From JBQCDV01 sp051960855 (GTDB lineage: Bacteria > Actinomycetota > Actinomycetes > JAJZTN01), in contig JBQCDV010000144.1 of NCBI GenBank assembly GCA_051960855.1, positions 1-58,621 of the forward strand: 58,621 bases of DNA. The letters run 5' to 3'. The notes under the pieces are model-generated. The model was not told the origin of the DNA and did not search any database. It saw nothing but the letters and a program-made list of their open reading frames with translations. The position numbers and the translations under genes were made by a program. Shown here piece after piece: positions 31,257 to 38,797 of the stretch; position 1 is the first letter of the stretch, and each line of letters begins with the position of its first letter.

Positions 31257-32228
31257 CTAGCGGACCTCGACCTGAACGGCGCCCGCGGCGGCGCGCGCGA
31301 GGTCGGCAGCACCTGCCAGGCCGGCGTCGTTGCCCAGCTCCGCCGGCCGCAGAGTCGCGAGCGGCCGGTGCCCGGTCCCGGACAGGGCCGCCTCATACGA
31401 GCGGCGCGCCGGAGCCAGCAGCAGGTCGCCCGCCTCGGACACGCCGCCGCCGATGACGAACACCTCCGGGTCGAGGACCGCGGCCAGGTCGGCGCACACC
31501 TGGCCCAGCCAGCCGCCGATGACCTCGAAGGCCTCGCGGGCCACGTCGTCTCCCGCCGTCGCGGCCGCGGTGACCGCCTGGCCGGTGATGCCGCTCGGGG
31601 TGCCGTCGCCTAGCGCGAGCAACCGGCCCGCCCGCTCAGGCTGCAACGCAGCAAGTTCCTGGGCGGCACGGACGAGCGCACGACCGCTGACGTACTGCTC
31701 CGCGCAGCCGTGCTGGCCGCAGCCGCACAGCCGGCCCTGCGGCACCATCCGCACGTGACCGATCTCGGCCGCGATCCCCCAGCGTCCGTGCAGCAGGCGC
31801 CCGTCGAGGACGACGCCGCCTCCGAGTCCGGTGCCGACGGTGATGCACACCATGTCCTCGACGTCGCGGCCGGCGCCGTGGACGAACTCTCCCCACGCAG
31901 CGGCGTTGGCGTCGTTCTCGACCACGACCGGCAGCTCCGCGCGCAGCTCGAGCTCCTGCCGCAGCGGCTCGTCGCGCCAGGCCAGGTTGGGCGCGAAGAG
32001 CACCACGCCGCGCGCGGCGTCGATGAAGCCGGCCGCCGAGATCCCGACGGCTCTCACGTCCGGGTGGACCGCCCGGCACTCGGCGACGGCATCGGAGATC
32101 GCGTCGACCAGGGCCGGGCCGTTGTCGGCGGGCGTGTCACGGCGCACCCGGAGCAGGATCTCGCCGTCGCGGACGACGCCGGCCAGGACCTTGGTGCCGC
32201 CGACGTCGACGCCGACGGTCAGGGTCAC
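31257..32228 (-). CDS. Second ROK-family sugar kinase
   Basis: The 323-residue protein has the same ROK framework as its downstream neighbour: VGVDVGGTKVLAGVV, ENDANAAAW, and AEIGHVRMVPQGRLCGCGQHGCAE with all zinc ligands, then VIGGGVSEAGDLL. Both copies look catalytically complete. The start GTG 32228 overlaps the stop of the SRPBCC gene (GTGA), so it is translated in coupling with it. The two kinases differ enough that the duplication is old. They may differ in substrate (for example glucose versus mannose or N-acetyl sugars), or one may serve polyphosphate-linked phosphorylation; this is inference. Confidence 0.85.
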   Translation of the reverse strand: MTLTVGVDVGGTKVLAGVVRDGEILLRVRRDTPADNGPALVDAISDAVAECRAVHPDVRAVGISAAGFIDAARGVVLFAPNLAWRDEPLRQELELRAELPVVVENDANAAAWGEFVHGAGRDVEDMVCITVGTGLGGGVVLDGRLLHGRWGIAAEIGHVRMVPQGRLCGCGQHGCAEQYVSGRALVRAAQELAALQPERAGRLLALGDGTPSGITGQAVTAAATAGDDVAREAFEVIGGWLGQVCADLAAVLDPEVFVIGGGVSEAGDLLLAPARRSYEAALSGTGHRPLATLRPAELGNDAGLAGAADLARAAAGAVQVEVR

Positions 32229-32659
32229 AGCTGCTCCACCCGGTTCTTCAGCTCTCGCAGCGCCGTGTCGACGATCGCCTTCTCGGCGCGGCGCTTGAGC
32301 ATGCCCAGCATCGGCACGCGCAGGTCGACGGCGAGCCGGTAGGTCACGTCGCAGCCGTCGCCGTCAGGGGTCAGCACGTAGGACCCATCCATCCCCTTGA
32401 GCAGCTGGGCGCGGACCAGCTGCCACCGCAGCTCCAGCGGCGACACCCACGTGTAGCCGAGCACGTAGTCGTCCTTGACCGCGCCGGCGTCGAGCACGAA
32501 GTGCACCTGCGTGGCCCGCCCCTGCGCGTCGCGCTCGAGCACCTCAGCCTGCTTGACCGCCCCCGTCCAGTCCGGGTAGGCCTCGAAGTCGGCGATCACC
32601 GCCATCACGTGCTCCACGGGAGCCTGGATGCGCAACGAGGACTCCGTGCGGTCGGCCAC
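32225..32659 (-). CDS. SRPBCC (START-like/polyketide cyclase) family protein
   Basis: The 144-residue protein fits the helix-grip fold that binds hydrophobic ligands. It begins with ESSLRIQAPVEHVMAVIADFEAYPDW, a typical first strand-helix, and ends with a long helix LKRRAEKAIVDTALRELKNRVEQL. Synteny with FadD next door matches Rv2185c-Rv2187 in M. tuberculosis. A role as a lipid or acyl binding partner of FadD is possible. It heads the minus-strand operon and is translationally coupled to the second ROK kinase. No catalytic residues are evident. Confidence 0.82.
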   Translation of the reverse strand: MADRTESSLRIQAPVEHVMAVIADFEAYPDWTGAVKQAEVLERDAQGRATQVHFVLDAGAVKDDYVLGYTWVSPLELRWQLVRAQLLKGMDGSYVLTPDGDGCDVTYRLAVDLRVPMLGMLKRRAEKAIVDTALRELKNRVEQL

Positions 32660-32758
32660 GGCGGCTCCCCTCTCAGTCGATCCACAAGGTCCCCCGCAGG
32701 CTAGTGGGTCGGCGGCGCGTCATGCCGCCTATGCCTGCACGGTGAACACGCGCCGACG

Positions 32759-32764
32759 TAGGGT
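32759..32764 (+). promoter_or_regulatory. -10 box TAGGGT for fadD
   Basis: TAGGGT lies seven bases before ATG 32772 with no ribosome site between. This is a clean leaderless promoter layout and sets the fadD start. Confidence 0.5.
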
Positions 32765-32771
32765 TTCGAGC

Positions 32772-34571
32772 ATGCCTCGCGAGCACGCCGTCCCGCCGAT
32801 GGTGCAGGTGGCCCCCGACGCCGCGATCGTCGACTACCTCTACGACAACGCGGCCGCTGTGCCTCAGGGTGTCGCCGTGCGCACCCGCACGGGTGACGGG
32901 CGGTGGCAGGACGTCTCACACGCCGAGCTGCTGGAGCGCGTCGAGGCGCTCGCGAAGGGCCTGGTCGCGGCGGGCGTCGGACCCGGTGACCGCGTCGGTC
33001 TGATGTCACGCACCCGGCTCGAGTGGACCTTGTGCGACTTCGCGATCTGGGTCGCGGGGGGCGTGACTGTGCCCATCTACGAGACCAGCTCGGCCGAGCA
33101 GGTGGCGTGGATCCTCTCCGACTCCGGAGCCGTCGGTTGCTTCGTCGAGTCTGCCAAGCATCTCGGCACCGTCGAGGCGGTGCACCCCGACCTCGCGGCC
33201 CTGCGCCACGTGTGGCACATCGACGGGGGCGCGCTGGATCGGCTCGCCGACGACGGCCACGCAGTCGACGGCGAGCAGCTCCGGCAACGGCGTTCGACGA
33301 TCGGCTCCGAGAGTGTGGCCACGATCATCTACACGTCGGGGACGACCGGTCGGCCCAAGGGGTGCGAGCTCACCCACGGCAACTTCCGCAGCGAGGTCGA
33401 CTCGATCCTGGCCAAGTTGCCCGAGGTCTTCGATCCCAGCGCCCAGGGGTCGCTGCTGCTGTTCCTGCCGCTCGCCCACGTCTTGGCGCGGATGGTGCAG
33501 GTGCTGGCGATCGCCGGCCGGATGCCCCTCGGGCACAGCCCGGACGTCAAGAACCTCGTGCCCGACCTGCAGTCCTTCTGCCCGACCTTCCTGCTGGCCG
33601 TGCCCCGTGTGTTCGAGAAGGTCTACAACTCCGCCGAGCAGAAGGCCCACAGCGAGGGCCGCGGCAAGATCTTCGCTGTCGCCGCCGACACCGCGGTGGC
33701 GTGGAGCCAGAGCCTCGACCGCGGCGGCCCCTCCCTCGGCCTCCGCCTGCGTCATGCCCTCTTCGACCGGCTGGTCTACGCGAAGCTGCGCGCCGCGATG
33801 GGCGGACGGGTGCAGTGGGCGGTGTCAGGCGGCGCGCCCCTCGGAGAGCGCCTCGGCCACTTCTTCCGCGGCATCGGCGTGTGCGTCCTCGAGGGCTACG
33901 GACTCACCGAGACCACGGCTGCGGCGACGGTCAACCTGCCCTCGCAGCAGAAGATCGGCACGGTGGGACCACCGCTGCCTGGCGTCGCCGTCCGCATCGC
34001 CGACGACGGCGAGGTGCTGCTCAAGGGGGGCATCGTCTTCCCCCGCTACTTCAACAATGAGCAGGCCAGCGGGGAGGCGCTCGACGACGGCTGGTTCCGC
34101 ACCGGCGATCTCGGCGAGCTCGACGATGACGGCTTCCTGCGCATCACCGGCCGCAAGAAGGAGCTGATCGTCACGGCCGGGGGCAAGAACGTCGCCCCGG
34201 CGGTCCTCGAGGACCGTCTGCGCGCGCACGTGCTCGTCAGCCAGTGCGTGGTGGTGGGCGATGGCCGTCCCTTCGTCGGTGCGCTCGTCACCCTCGACGA
34301 GGAAGCGCTGCCGGGCTGGCTGCAGCGCAACGGCCGGCCGGCCGCCGAGCCAGCCGCCCTCGTCGACGACCCTGCCGTCGTCGCAGCCATCCAGGAGGCC
34401 GTGGACGACGCGAACCGGGCGGTGTCGCAGGCGGAGGCCATTCGCCGATTCCGGATCCTGCCCGTGGACTTCACCGAGGCAGGCGGCCAGTTGACGCCGA
34501 GCATGAAGCTCAAGCGCAGCGTCGTCATGAAGGAGTTCGCCGACGAGGTGGAGCGCCTCTACAGCGCGTAG
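32772..34571 (+). CDS. fadD: Long-chain fatty acid-CoA ligase (FadD15-like)
   Basis: The enzyme activates fatty acids to acyl-CoA through an acyl-adenylate. The 599-residue protein has the AMP-binding P-loop IIYTSGTTGRPKGCELTH, the LEGYGLTETTAA motif, the DGWFRTGDLGELD motif with the ribose-binding aspartate, and KKELIVTAGGKNVAPAVLE near the C-terminus. Length and order match long-chain acyl-CoA synthetases. ATG 32772 is chosen because of the -10 box seven bases upstream; a longer in-frame start at 32628 would overlap the SRPBCC gene. The 3' end overlaps the convergent mannosyltransferase gene by 13 bases. It is the FadD15 position in M. tuberculosis order. Confidence 0.92.
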   Translation: MPREHAVPPMVQVAPDAAIVDYLYDNAAAVPQGVAVRTRTGDGRWQDVSHAELLERVEALAKGLVAAGVGPGDRVGLMSRTRLEWTLCDFAIWVAGGVTVPIYETSSAEQVAWILSDSGAVGCFVESAKHLGTVEAVHPDLAALRHVWHIDGGALDRLADDGHAVDGEQLRQRRSTIGSESVATIIYTSGTTGRPKGCELTHGNFRSEVDSILAKLPEVFDPSAQGSLLLFLPLAHVLARMVQVLAIAGRMPLGHSPDVKNLVPDLQSFCPTFLLAVPRVFEKVYNSAEQKAHSEGRGKIFAVAADTAVAWSQSLDRGGPSLGLRLRHALFDRLVYAKLRAAMGGRVQWAVSGGAPLGERLGHFFRGIGVCVLEGYGLTETTAAATVNLPSQQKIGTVGPPLPGVAVRIADDGEVLLKGGIVFPRYFNNEQASGEALDDGWFRTGDLGELDDDGFLRITGRKKELIVTAGGKNVAPAVLEDRLRAHVLVSQCVVVGDGRPFVGALVTLDEEALPGWLQRNGRPAAEPAALVDDPAVVAAIQEAVDDANRAVSQAEAIRRFRILPVDFTEAGGQLTPSMKLKRSVVMKEFADEVERLYSA

Positions 34572-35737
34572 ACGGGTGGCGGGTCGAGCGGCAGCGGGTC
34601 GAGTTCGAGCATGGCTGTCAGCCGGGCGGCCAGGTCGTCCCACTGCCACGACTGCTCGACCCATCGGCGCCCTGCCGTCCCCAGGCGCTCGCGCAGCGCC
34701 GCGTCGGTGAGCAGGCGGATGAGGGCGGCTGCGATGGCGGCGTGGTCCCGGCCGTCGACCACGAGCCCCGTCTCCCCGTCGCGCACGGCGTCGGGTGCAC
34801 CCCCCGAGTTACCCGCGACGACCGGCAGACCGGTGGCTGCCGCCTCCAGGTAGACGATGCCGAGGCCCTCGACCTCCAGGCCGCCCTTGCGCGTGCGCGT
34901 CGGCATGGCGAAGACGTCGCCCGCGTCCACGTAGGGCGGCAGCTCGGCCCACGGCCGCTCGCCCAGGATCGCGACGGAGCGGGCGATTCCGAGATCGGCG
35001 ACGCGCCGCTGCAGATGGGGACGACGCGGCCCGTCGCCGACGAGCAGCAGGGCAGCGTCGGGGACCGCGTGCAGCACCTGCGGCCACGCCTCGACGAGAG
35101 CGTCCTGACCTTTGCGGTCGACCATCCGCGACACGCACACTACGACCGGCTGAGAGGCACTGAGCCCGAGCGCGGCGCGGACGCGCGCGCCACCGGCGCC
35201 CGGGCGGAACACCTGGGTGTCGACGCCAGGGGTCAGCCGGTGCAGCCTGCCCTGCAGCTCCTCGGGAAGCACGGCCGCGATCTGCGCGCGGGTGAAGTCG
35301 CCGAGGTAGGTCACGACGTCGCTGCTCGCGACGATCCGTCGCAGCAGCTGGGCGGGCCCGGGGATCCTGGCCCACCACACCTCGTGGCCGTGGGTGGTGG
35401 CGACGATCCGCTGGGCTCCGCCGCGCCGCAGGGCCGGACCCAGCAGCCCCAGCGGCGCCGCCGCCCCGAACCACACCGCGTCGCAGCCGAACCGCCGGGC
35501 CGTGTCGGCGACGCGGCGGGCAACGCCCGGAGTCGGGAGCAGCACCCGGGCCGGGTCCCGCACGACGGGGAAGGGCAGGGCGGCGTCGAAGGACGCGTCG
35601 CCCTCCTGCCGTGCGGTGTGCACGACGACGCGGCCGGCCGGGAGGCGGCGGGTCATCTCCAGCACGAAGGACTCGATGCCACCGGTCCGGGGAGGGAAGT
35701 CGTTGGTGACGACGAGGACCCGGCCTGGCACGAGCAC
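34559..35737 (-). CDS. pimB: GT4 glycosyltransferase, PimB-type mannosyltransferase
   Basis: The 392-residue protein is a GT-B fold GT4 enzyme: N-terminal VTNDFPPRTGGIESFVLEM, HGHEVWWARIPG in the first domain, VCVSRMVDRKGQDALVEAWP starting the second, and the EGLGIVYLEAAA motif with the nucleotide-sugar binding glutamates. GDP-mannose-dependent PimB' (Rv2188c) sits beside FadD15 in M. tuberculosis and adds the second mannose to phosphatidylinositol mannoside. That assignment is by synteny and motif. GTG 35737 is used; another GTG lies two codons downstream. It is four bases downstream of the lipoprotein gene and likely cotranscribed. Acts at the inner face of the membrane. Confidence 0.85.
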   Translation of the reverse strand: MLVPGRVLVVTNDFPPRTGGIESFVLEMTRRLPAGRVVVHTARQEGDASFDAALPFPVVRDPARVLLPTPGVARRVADTARRFGCDAVWFGAAAPLGLLGPALRRGGAQRIVATTHGHEVWWARIPGPAQLLRRIVASSDVVTYLGDFTRAQIAAVLPEELQGRLHRLTPGVDTQVFRPGAGGARVRAALGLSASQPVVVCVSRMVDRKGQDALVEAWPQVLHAVPDAALLLVGDGPRRPHLQRRVADLGIARSVAILGERPWAELPPYVDAGDVFAMPTRTRKGGLEVEGLGIVYLEAAATGLPVVAGNSGGAPDAVRDGETGLVVDGRDHAAIAAALIRLLTDAALRERLGTAGRRWVEQSWQWDDLAARLTAMLELDPLPLDPPPVYAL

Positions 35738-35740
35738 AGC

Positions 35741-37036
35741 CTAGGGAGGGCCGGCCACAGCCGCGCGGGCGAACTGCGCCACGTCGCCGACGGTGAGGCC
35801 GCGCCGCGCGAGGGCCTGGGACAGCGGGGTCCCGGCGGCGACCTCCCGGTACAGCCCCGCGGTGGAGGGGGCCCCGAGGCGTTGAACGAGGCCCCGGACG
35901 GATAGCCACGACAGCTCGTAGGTGAGGGCGAGGTCGTTGCTGCTGGGCGGCGACGTGAAGGCCACGTCGGCCGGCGGCTGCAGCGGCGGCCGCCACCCCT
36001 GCTGTCCCCGTCGCAGCGCCACCGGAGCGCCCTGCGCCACCGGCGCGTCGCCGAGGGCCACCCAGTCGGCATAGCCCTCCGTCAGCCACAGCGGGACGGG
36101 AGCGCGCGTGACCGGACGCGTGGCGACGTGCGCGAGCTCGTGGCTGAGCACCGTGACGGTGTCCGAGGCGGACATCGCGGTCACCGTGGTGGGCACCAGC
36201 ACGACGCGGGACTGAGGTTGCAGCGGCCGGCCGACTGTCACGGCTGCCAGGCCGGACACCGCATCCGGCTCGCCGTCCTGCCGGTCGGGCTCGGTGCCCA
36301 TTCCGGCCAGCTCGGCTGCCGCCCGGTCGTCGCGGGGACGCTCGACGAGGACCGCACCGGGCCAGTGCCACACCCCAGGGGGCAGCGCCTTCTCGGCCCG
36401 CTGCTCGGCCTGCTGTGCCAGGCGGAGCAGCGTCGGGGTTCGGGGCGTGTCCGTCGAGGCGTCGACGAGCAGCACCCGCGGGGTGGCCGCGACGGTGACC
36501 GGGGCCAGGTCCCAGACATCCCGCTGTGACACGTGCCGACCCGCGGGATCGGTGTCACCGGCCACCACCCAGCGACCATCACGGCGCGACAGCACCCACC
36601 ACTGCTCGCGCTGCTCGACCTCCGGCTGCCAGGGCGGGAGACGGTAGCTCTCGACGATCCTCGCCAGGGCACCTGACTGGGTCAGCACCACGACGTCGCC
36701 GCCGAAGCGCCAGGTCCACGAGGGCCCGCCTGCCGCTGCGGAGTGGTCGGAGACGTGTCTGCTGGCAGACACCAGCTGTCCCACCGCCGCCGCGAGGGTC
36801 CGCTGTCGCGCGGCGAAGTCCGGCTGCCCCGCGTCCACATCGGTCACGAACGCAGCGCTGTCGCCGTTGACGGCGGCCGCGCTGCGCCGCGCCAGGAGTC
36901 CGGGCAGCGCAGCCCGCAACGACGCGGCCACAGACGCGGACGGCGAACCGGCTGGCGAGCCGGCGCGCGATGCAGCCGGAGAAGCGGGGGCCGCCGCGAG
37001 AGTGCTGCAGCCGCTGAGGGCGACAGCGCCTGCCAC
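35741..37036 (-). CDS. Lipoprotein-like gluzincin metallopeptidase
   Basis: The protein has a hydrophobic stretch ending in a lipobox-like LSGC (VALSGCS), so it is probably an exported lipoprotein. A folded region of about 200 residues (WTWRFGGDVVVLTQ, REQWWVLSRRDGRWVVAGD) precedes a zinc-peptidase site, LSHELAHVATRP with a later EGYADW glutamate, typical of gluzincins. The start is unclear. GTG 37036 leaves only a short signal; the upstream in-frame codon reaches a TTG at 37228 inside the preceding gene. A sequencing error or unusual start is possible. In the mycobacterial order this position holds NlpC/P60 protein Rv2190c, so it may be a functional replacement. Confidence 0.7.
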   Translation of the reverse strand: MAGAVALSGCSTLAAAPASPAASRAGSPAGSPSASVAASLRAALPGLLARRSAAAVNGDSAAFVTDVDAGQPDFAARQRTLAAAVGQLVSASRHVSDHSAAAGGPSWTWRFGGDVVVLTQSGALARIVESYRLPPWQPEVEQREQWWVLSRRDGRWVVAGDTDPAGRHVSQRDVWDLAPVTVAATPRVLLVDASTDTPRTPTLLRLAQQAEQRAEKALPPGVWHWPGAVLVERPRDDRAAAELAGMGTEPDRQDGEPDAVSGLAAVTVGRPLQPQSRVVLVPTTVTAMSASDTVTVLSHELAHVATRPVTRAPVPLWLTEGYADWVALGDAPVAQGAPVALRRGQQGWRPPLQPPADVAFTSPPSSNDLALTYELSWLSVRGLVQRLGAPSTAGLYREVAAGTPLSQALARRGLTVGDVAQFARAAVAGPP

Positions 37037-37080
37037 CGCGAGGGCGACGGGGGCCGACCGTGGCTGGGCCGCCCGCGCCG

Positions 37081-37269
37081 CTACACGGCTCGGGTGCGTG
37101 GCAGCAGCCGCAGCGGCGGCACCAGACCCGAGGTCGCCAGCACGGCCAGCGCCTGCTGCTCCTCCTCGTCCAAGTGCACTCCCTGCGGCGGCGCCCCCAG
37201 CAGCACCGTCATCACGCAGTCGCCGCAACCCTGGCCCCGCAGCCCGCAGTCGTCACAGTCGATGAGCAT
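37081..37269 (-). CDS. Small conserved cysteine-rich protein
   Basis: The 62-residue protein begins MLIDCDDCGLRGQGCGDCVM, with four cysteines in two CxxC pairs plus one more, followed by TVLLGAPP and ALAVLATSGLVPPLRLL. I recall similar short proteins in many actinomycetes, but no function. The cysteines could bind zinc or an iron-sulfur cluster. The ATG has GGAGG six bases upstream, and a clean promoter lies about 55 bases upstream at 37324-37352. It precedes the lipoprotein peptidase gene on the same strand. No membrane segment is seen. Confidence 0.75.
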   Translation of the reverse strand: MLIDCDDCGLRGQGCGDCVMTVLLGAPPQGVHLDEEEQQALAVLATSGLVPPLRLLPRTRAV

Positions 37270-37323
37270 CTCGTCCTCCACGCCTCGACGGTGGGCTGGG
37301 GAAGCGCCCACCACATGGCAGGG

Positions 37324-37352
37324 ACGCTAGAGACAGGGTCTGTCAGAGTCAG
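37324..37352 (-). promoter_or_regulatory. Promoter for the small cysteine-rich protein and downstream genes
   Basis: On the minus strand, -35 CTGACT (37352-37347) and -10 TAGCGT (37329-37324) are separated by exactly 17 bases. A CTGAC -35 with a 17-bp spacer also occurs at 38762-38790, supporting both as a housekeeping-type promoter. Confidence 0.6.
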
Positions 37353-37357
37353 GACCA

Positions 37358-38659
37358 TCACGAACGAGCCAGCCGACGGACGAGGGCCATCGCCGCAACG
37401 GGACGGGCACCGGAGGCCTTGACTCCGTCGATGACCTCCCGGTCGCTGGACACCACCACGACCGGCCGACCCGGCGGCTCGGCCCGCACGAGCCGGCGGA
37501 TGAGCTCGTCCGCGGTCTCCCCGGCGGCGCTGAACAGCACACGGACACCTCGAGCGCCCGGCACAGGGACACGGCCGTCGAGGGCAGCCCCGTCGAAGCA
37601 CACCGTCACCTCCGCGCCGGTCTGCGCCGCGATGCCGCCGAGCCCGGTCACCAGCCGGTGACGCTGGTCCTCCAATGACAGGGAGCCGAAGCCGGTCTTG
37701 GTGACGTTGTAGCCGTCGACCACCAGATGGACCTGGGGCAGCCCCAGCAGGGCGTCGAGCAATCTCGGGTCGTCGGACGACTGCGCCCGCGCCGCCGGCT
37801 CCGGTGACCCGTCAGGCCGCACCGCAGCAACGAGGTCCGCCGGGCGGACATCCACCGGGGGCAGAGCCAGCTCGCGGCGCAGCCCCGCCGCTCCATCGAG
37901 GATGGTGTCGAGCAGCAGTCGCAACCGCGTGTCCTCGATGCTGCGGCCCTCGCGTGCGCTCCGCCGGGCTGACTCGAGCGTCGCCTCCAGCTCGGCGACG
38001 CGAACTCGCAACCGCCGAGCCTCCGACTCGGCACTCGACACAGACGCCGCCGCCTCCGTCGCCGTCACGTCGCGCGCCGTCTCGGCGGCGCCGCGTGCCT
38101 CCCGGGCTGCCGCCAGCTCGTCGCGAGTGGACCGAAGCGTCCGGCGGAGCGTCGAGACTTCGGCTTTGAGGTCGTCGATGTGCGCCTTCCACCGCTCGCG
38201 ATCGGCGCGGGCTCGCTCCCGCTCGCCCGTCAGCTGCTCCTCCAGTCGCTGGCGCTCACGGGCGCCGTTCACGTCGAACGACGTCGCGCGGGCCGACGCG
38301 GCGGCCTCGACGTACCGCTGCCACCCCTCGGGCCGCAGCAGGAACGCCGCGGCGGCGAGCTCGTCGGGATCGCTCGCTCCAGCACTCGGCACGCCGGACT
38401 CGACAGCCTCGGCAAGCGCGGCTGCCTGGCTGCGAACCTGCGCGGCGATCAGCGACCGGAACCGCTCATCAGTGTCGAGGGCCGCGAGCAGCTGTCCGCC
38501 GCCTAGCTTGGCGCGCTTGGCGGGTGCGAACTTCGCAACCGCGCGCAGTGAGCCGGGCACCTCGTCGGGGCGCAGCTCGGCAAACGCGCCGAGGCTGAGC
38601 TCGAGCACCCTCGAGCGCACCGGACCGGGCAGCGGGGGAAGGGCCGGCGCGGCGCTCAT
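37358..38659 (-). CDS. NYN/YacP-domain RNA-binding protein with coiled coil
   Basis: The 433-residue protein has an N-terminal helical region (about residues 1-120), a long charged coiled coil (about 135-250: ERQRLEEQLTGERERARADR and similar), and a C-terminal PIN-like NYN domain (about 315-433). The NYN signatures are VVDGYNVTK, VTVCFDGAALDG and VVVVSSDREVID, with the acidic residues expected for a metal-dependent ribonuclease like YacP. Targets are unknown. Its start is close to the convergent reading of the exonuclease gene at 38798, giving a divergent promoter region. It is not closely linked to the small cysteine protein downstream. Confidence 0.85.
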   Translation of the reverse strand: MSAAPALPPLPGPVRSRVLELSLGAFAELRPDEVPGSLRAVAKFAPAKRAKLGGGQLLAALDTDERFRSLIAAQVRSQAAALAEAVESGVPSAGASDPDELAAAAFLLRPEGWQRYVEAAASARATSFDVNGARERQRLEEQLTGERERARADRERWKAHIDDLKAEVSTLRRTLRSTRDELAAAREARGAAETARDVTATEAAASVSSAESEARRLRVRVAELEATLESARRSAREGRSIEDTRLRLLLDTILDGAAGLRRELALPPVDVRPADLVAAVRPDGSPEPAARAQSSDDPRLLDALLGLPQVHLVVDGYNVTKTGFGSLSLEDQRHRLVTGLGGIAAQTGAEVTVCFDGAALDGRVPVPGARGVRVLFSAAGETADELIRRLVRAEPPGRPVVVVSSDREVIDGVKASGARPVAAMALVRRLARS

Positions 38660-38761
38660 GCCTCTCCACCCGCTCTCCCAGCTCGTCGTGTCCGTCAGCG
38701 ATCTCCTCGCATGGCAAAGGGTAGGCGGACGGCTGGCGACCGGGCGGCCCGGCGCGTCGCG

Positions 38762-38790
38762 CTGACCCTGTCAGAGCCGGTATCTACGGT
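38762..38790 (+). promoter_or_regulatory. Promoter for the exonuclease/GIY-YIG gene
   Basis: -35 CTGACC (38762-38767), a 17-base spacer, and -10 TACGGT (38785-38790), followed seven bases later by ATG 38798. This is the clearest full promoter in the window and predicts a leaderless mRNA. Confidence 0.65.
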
Positions 38791-38797
38791 CGGGCTC

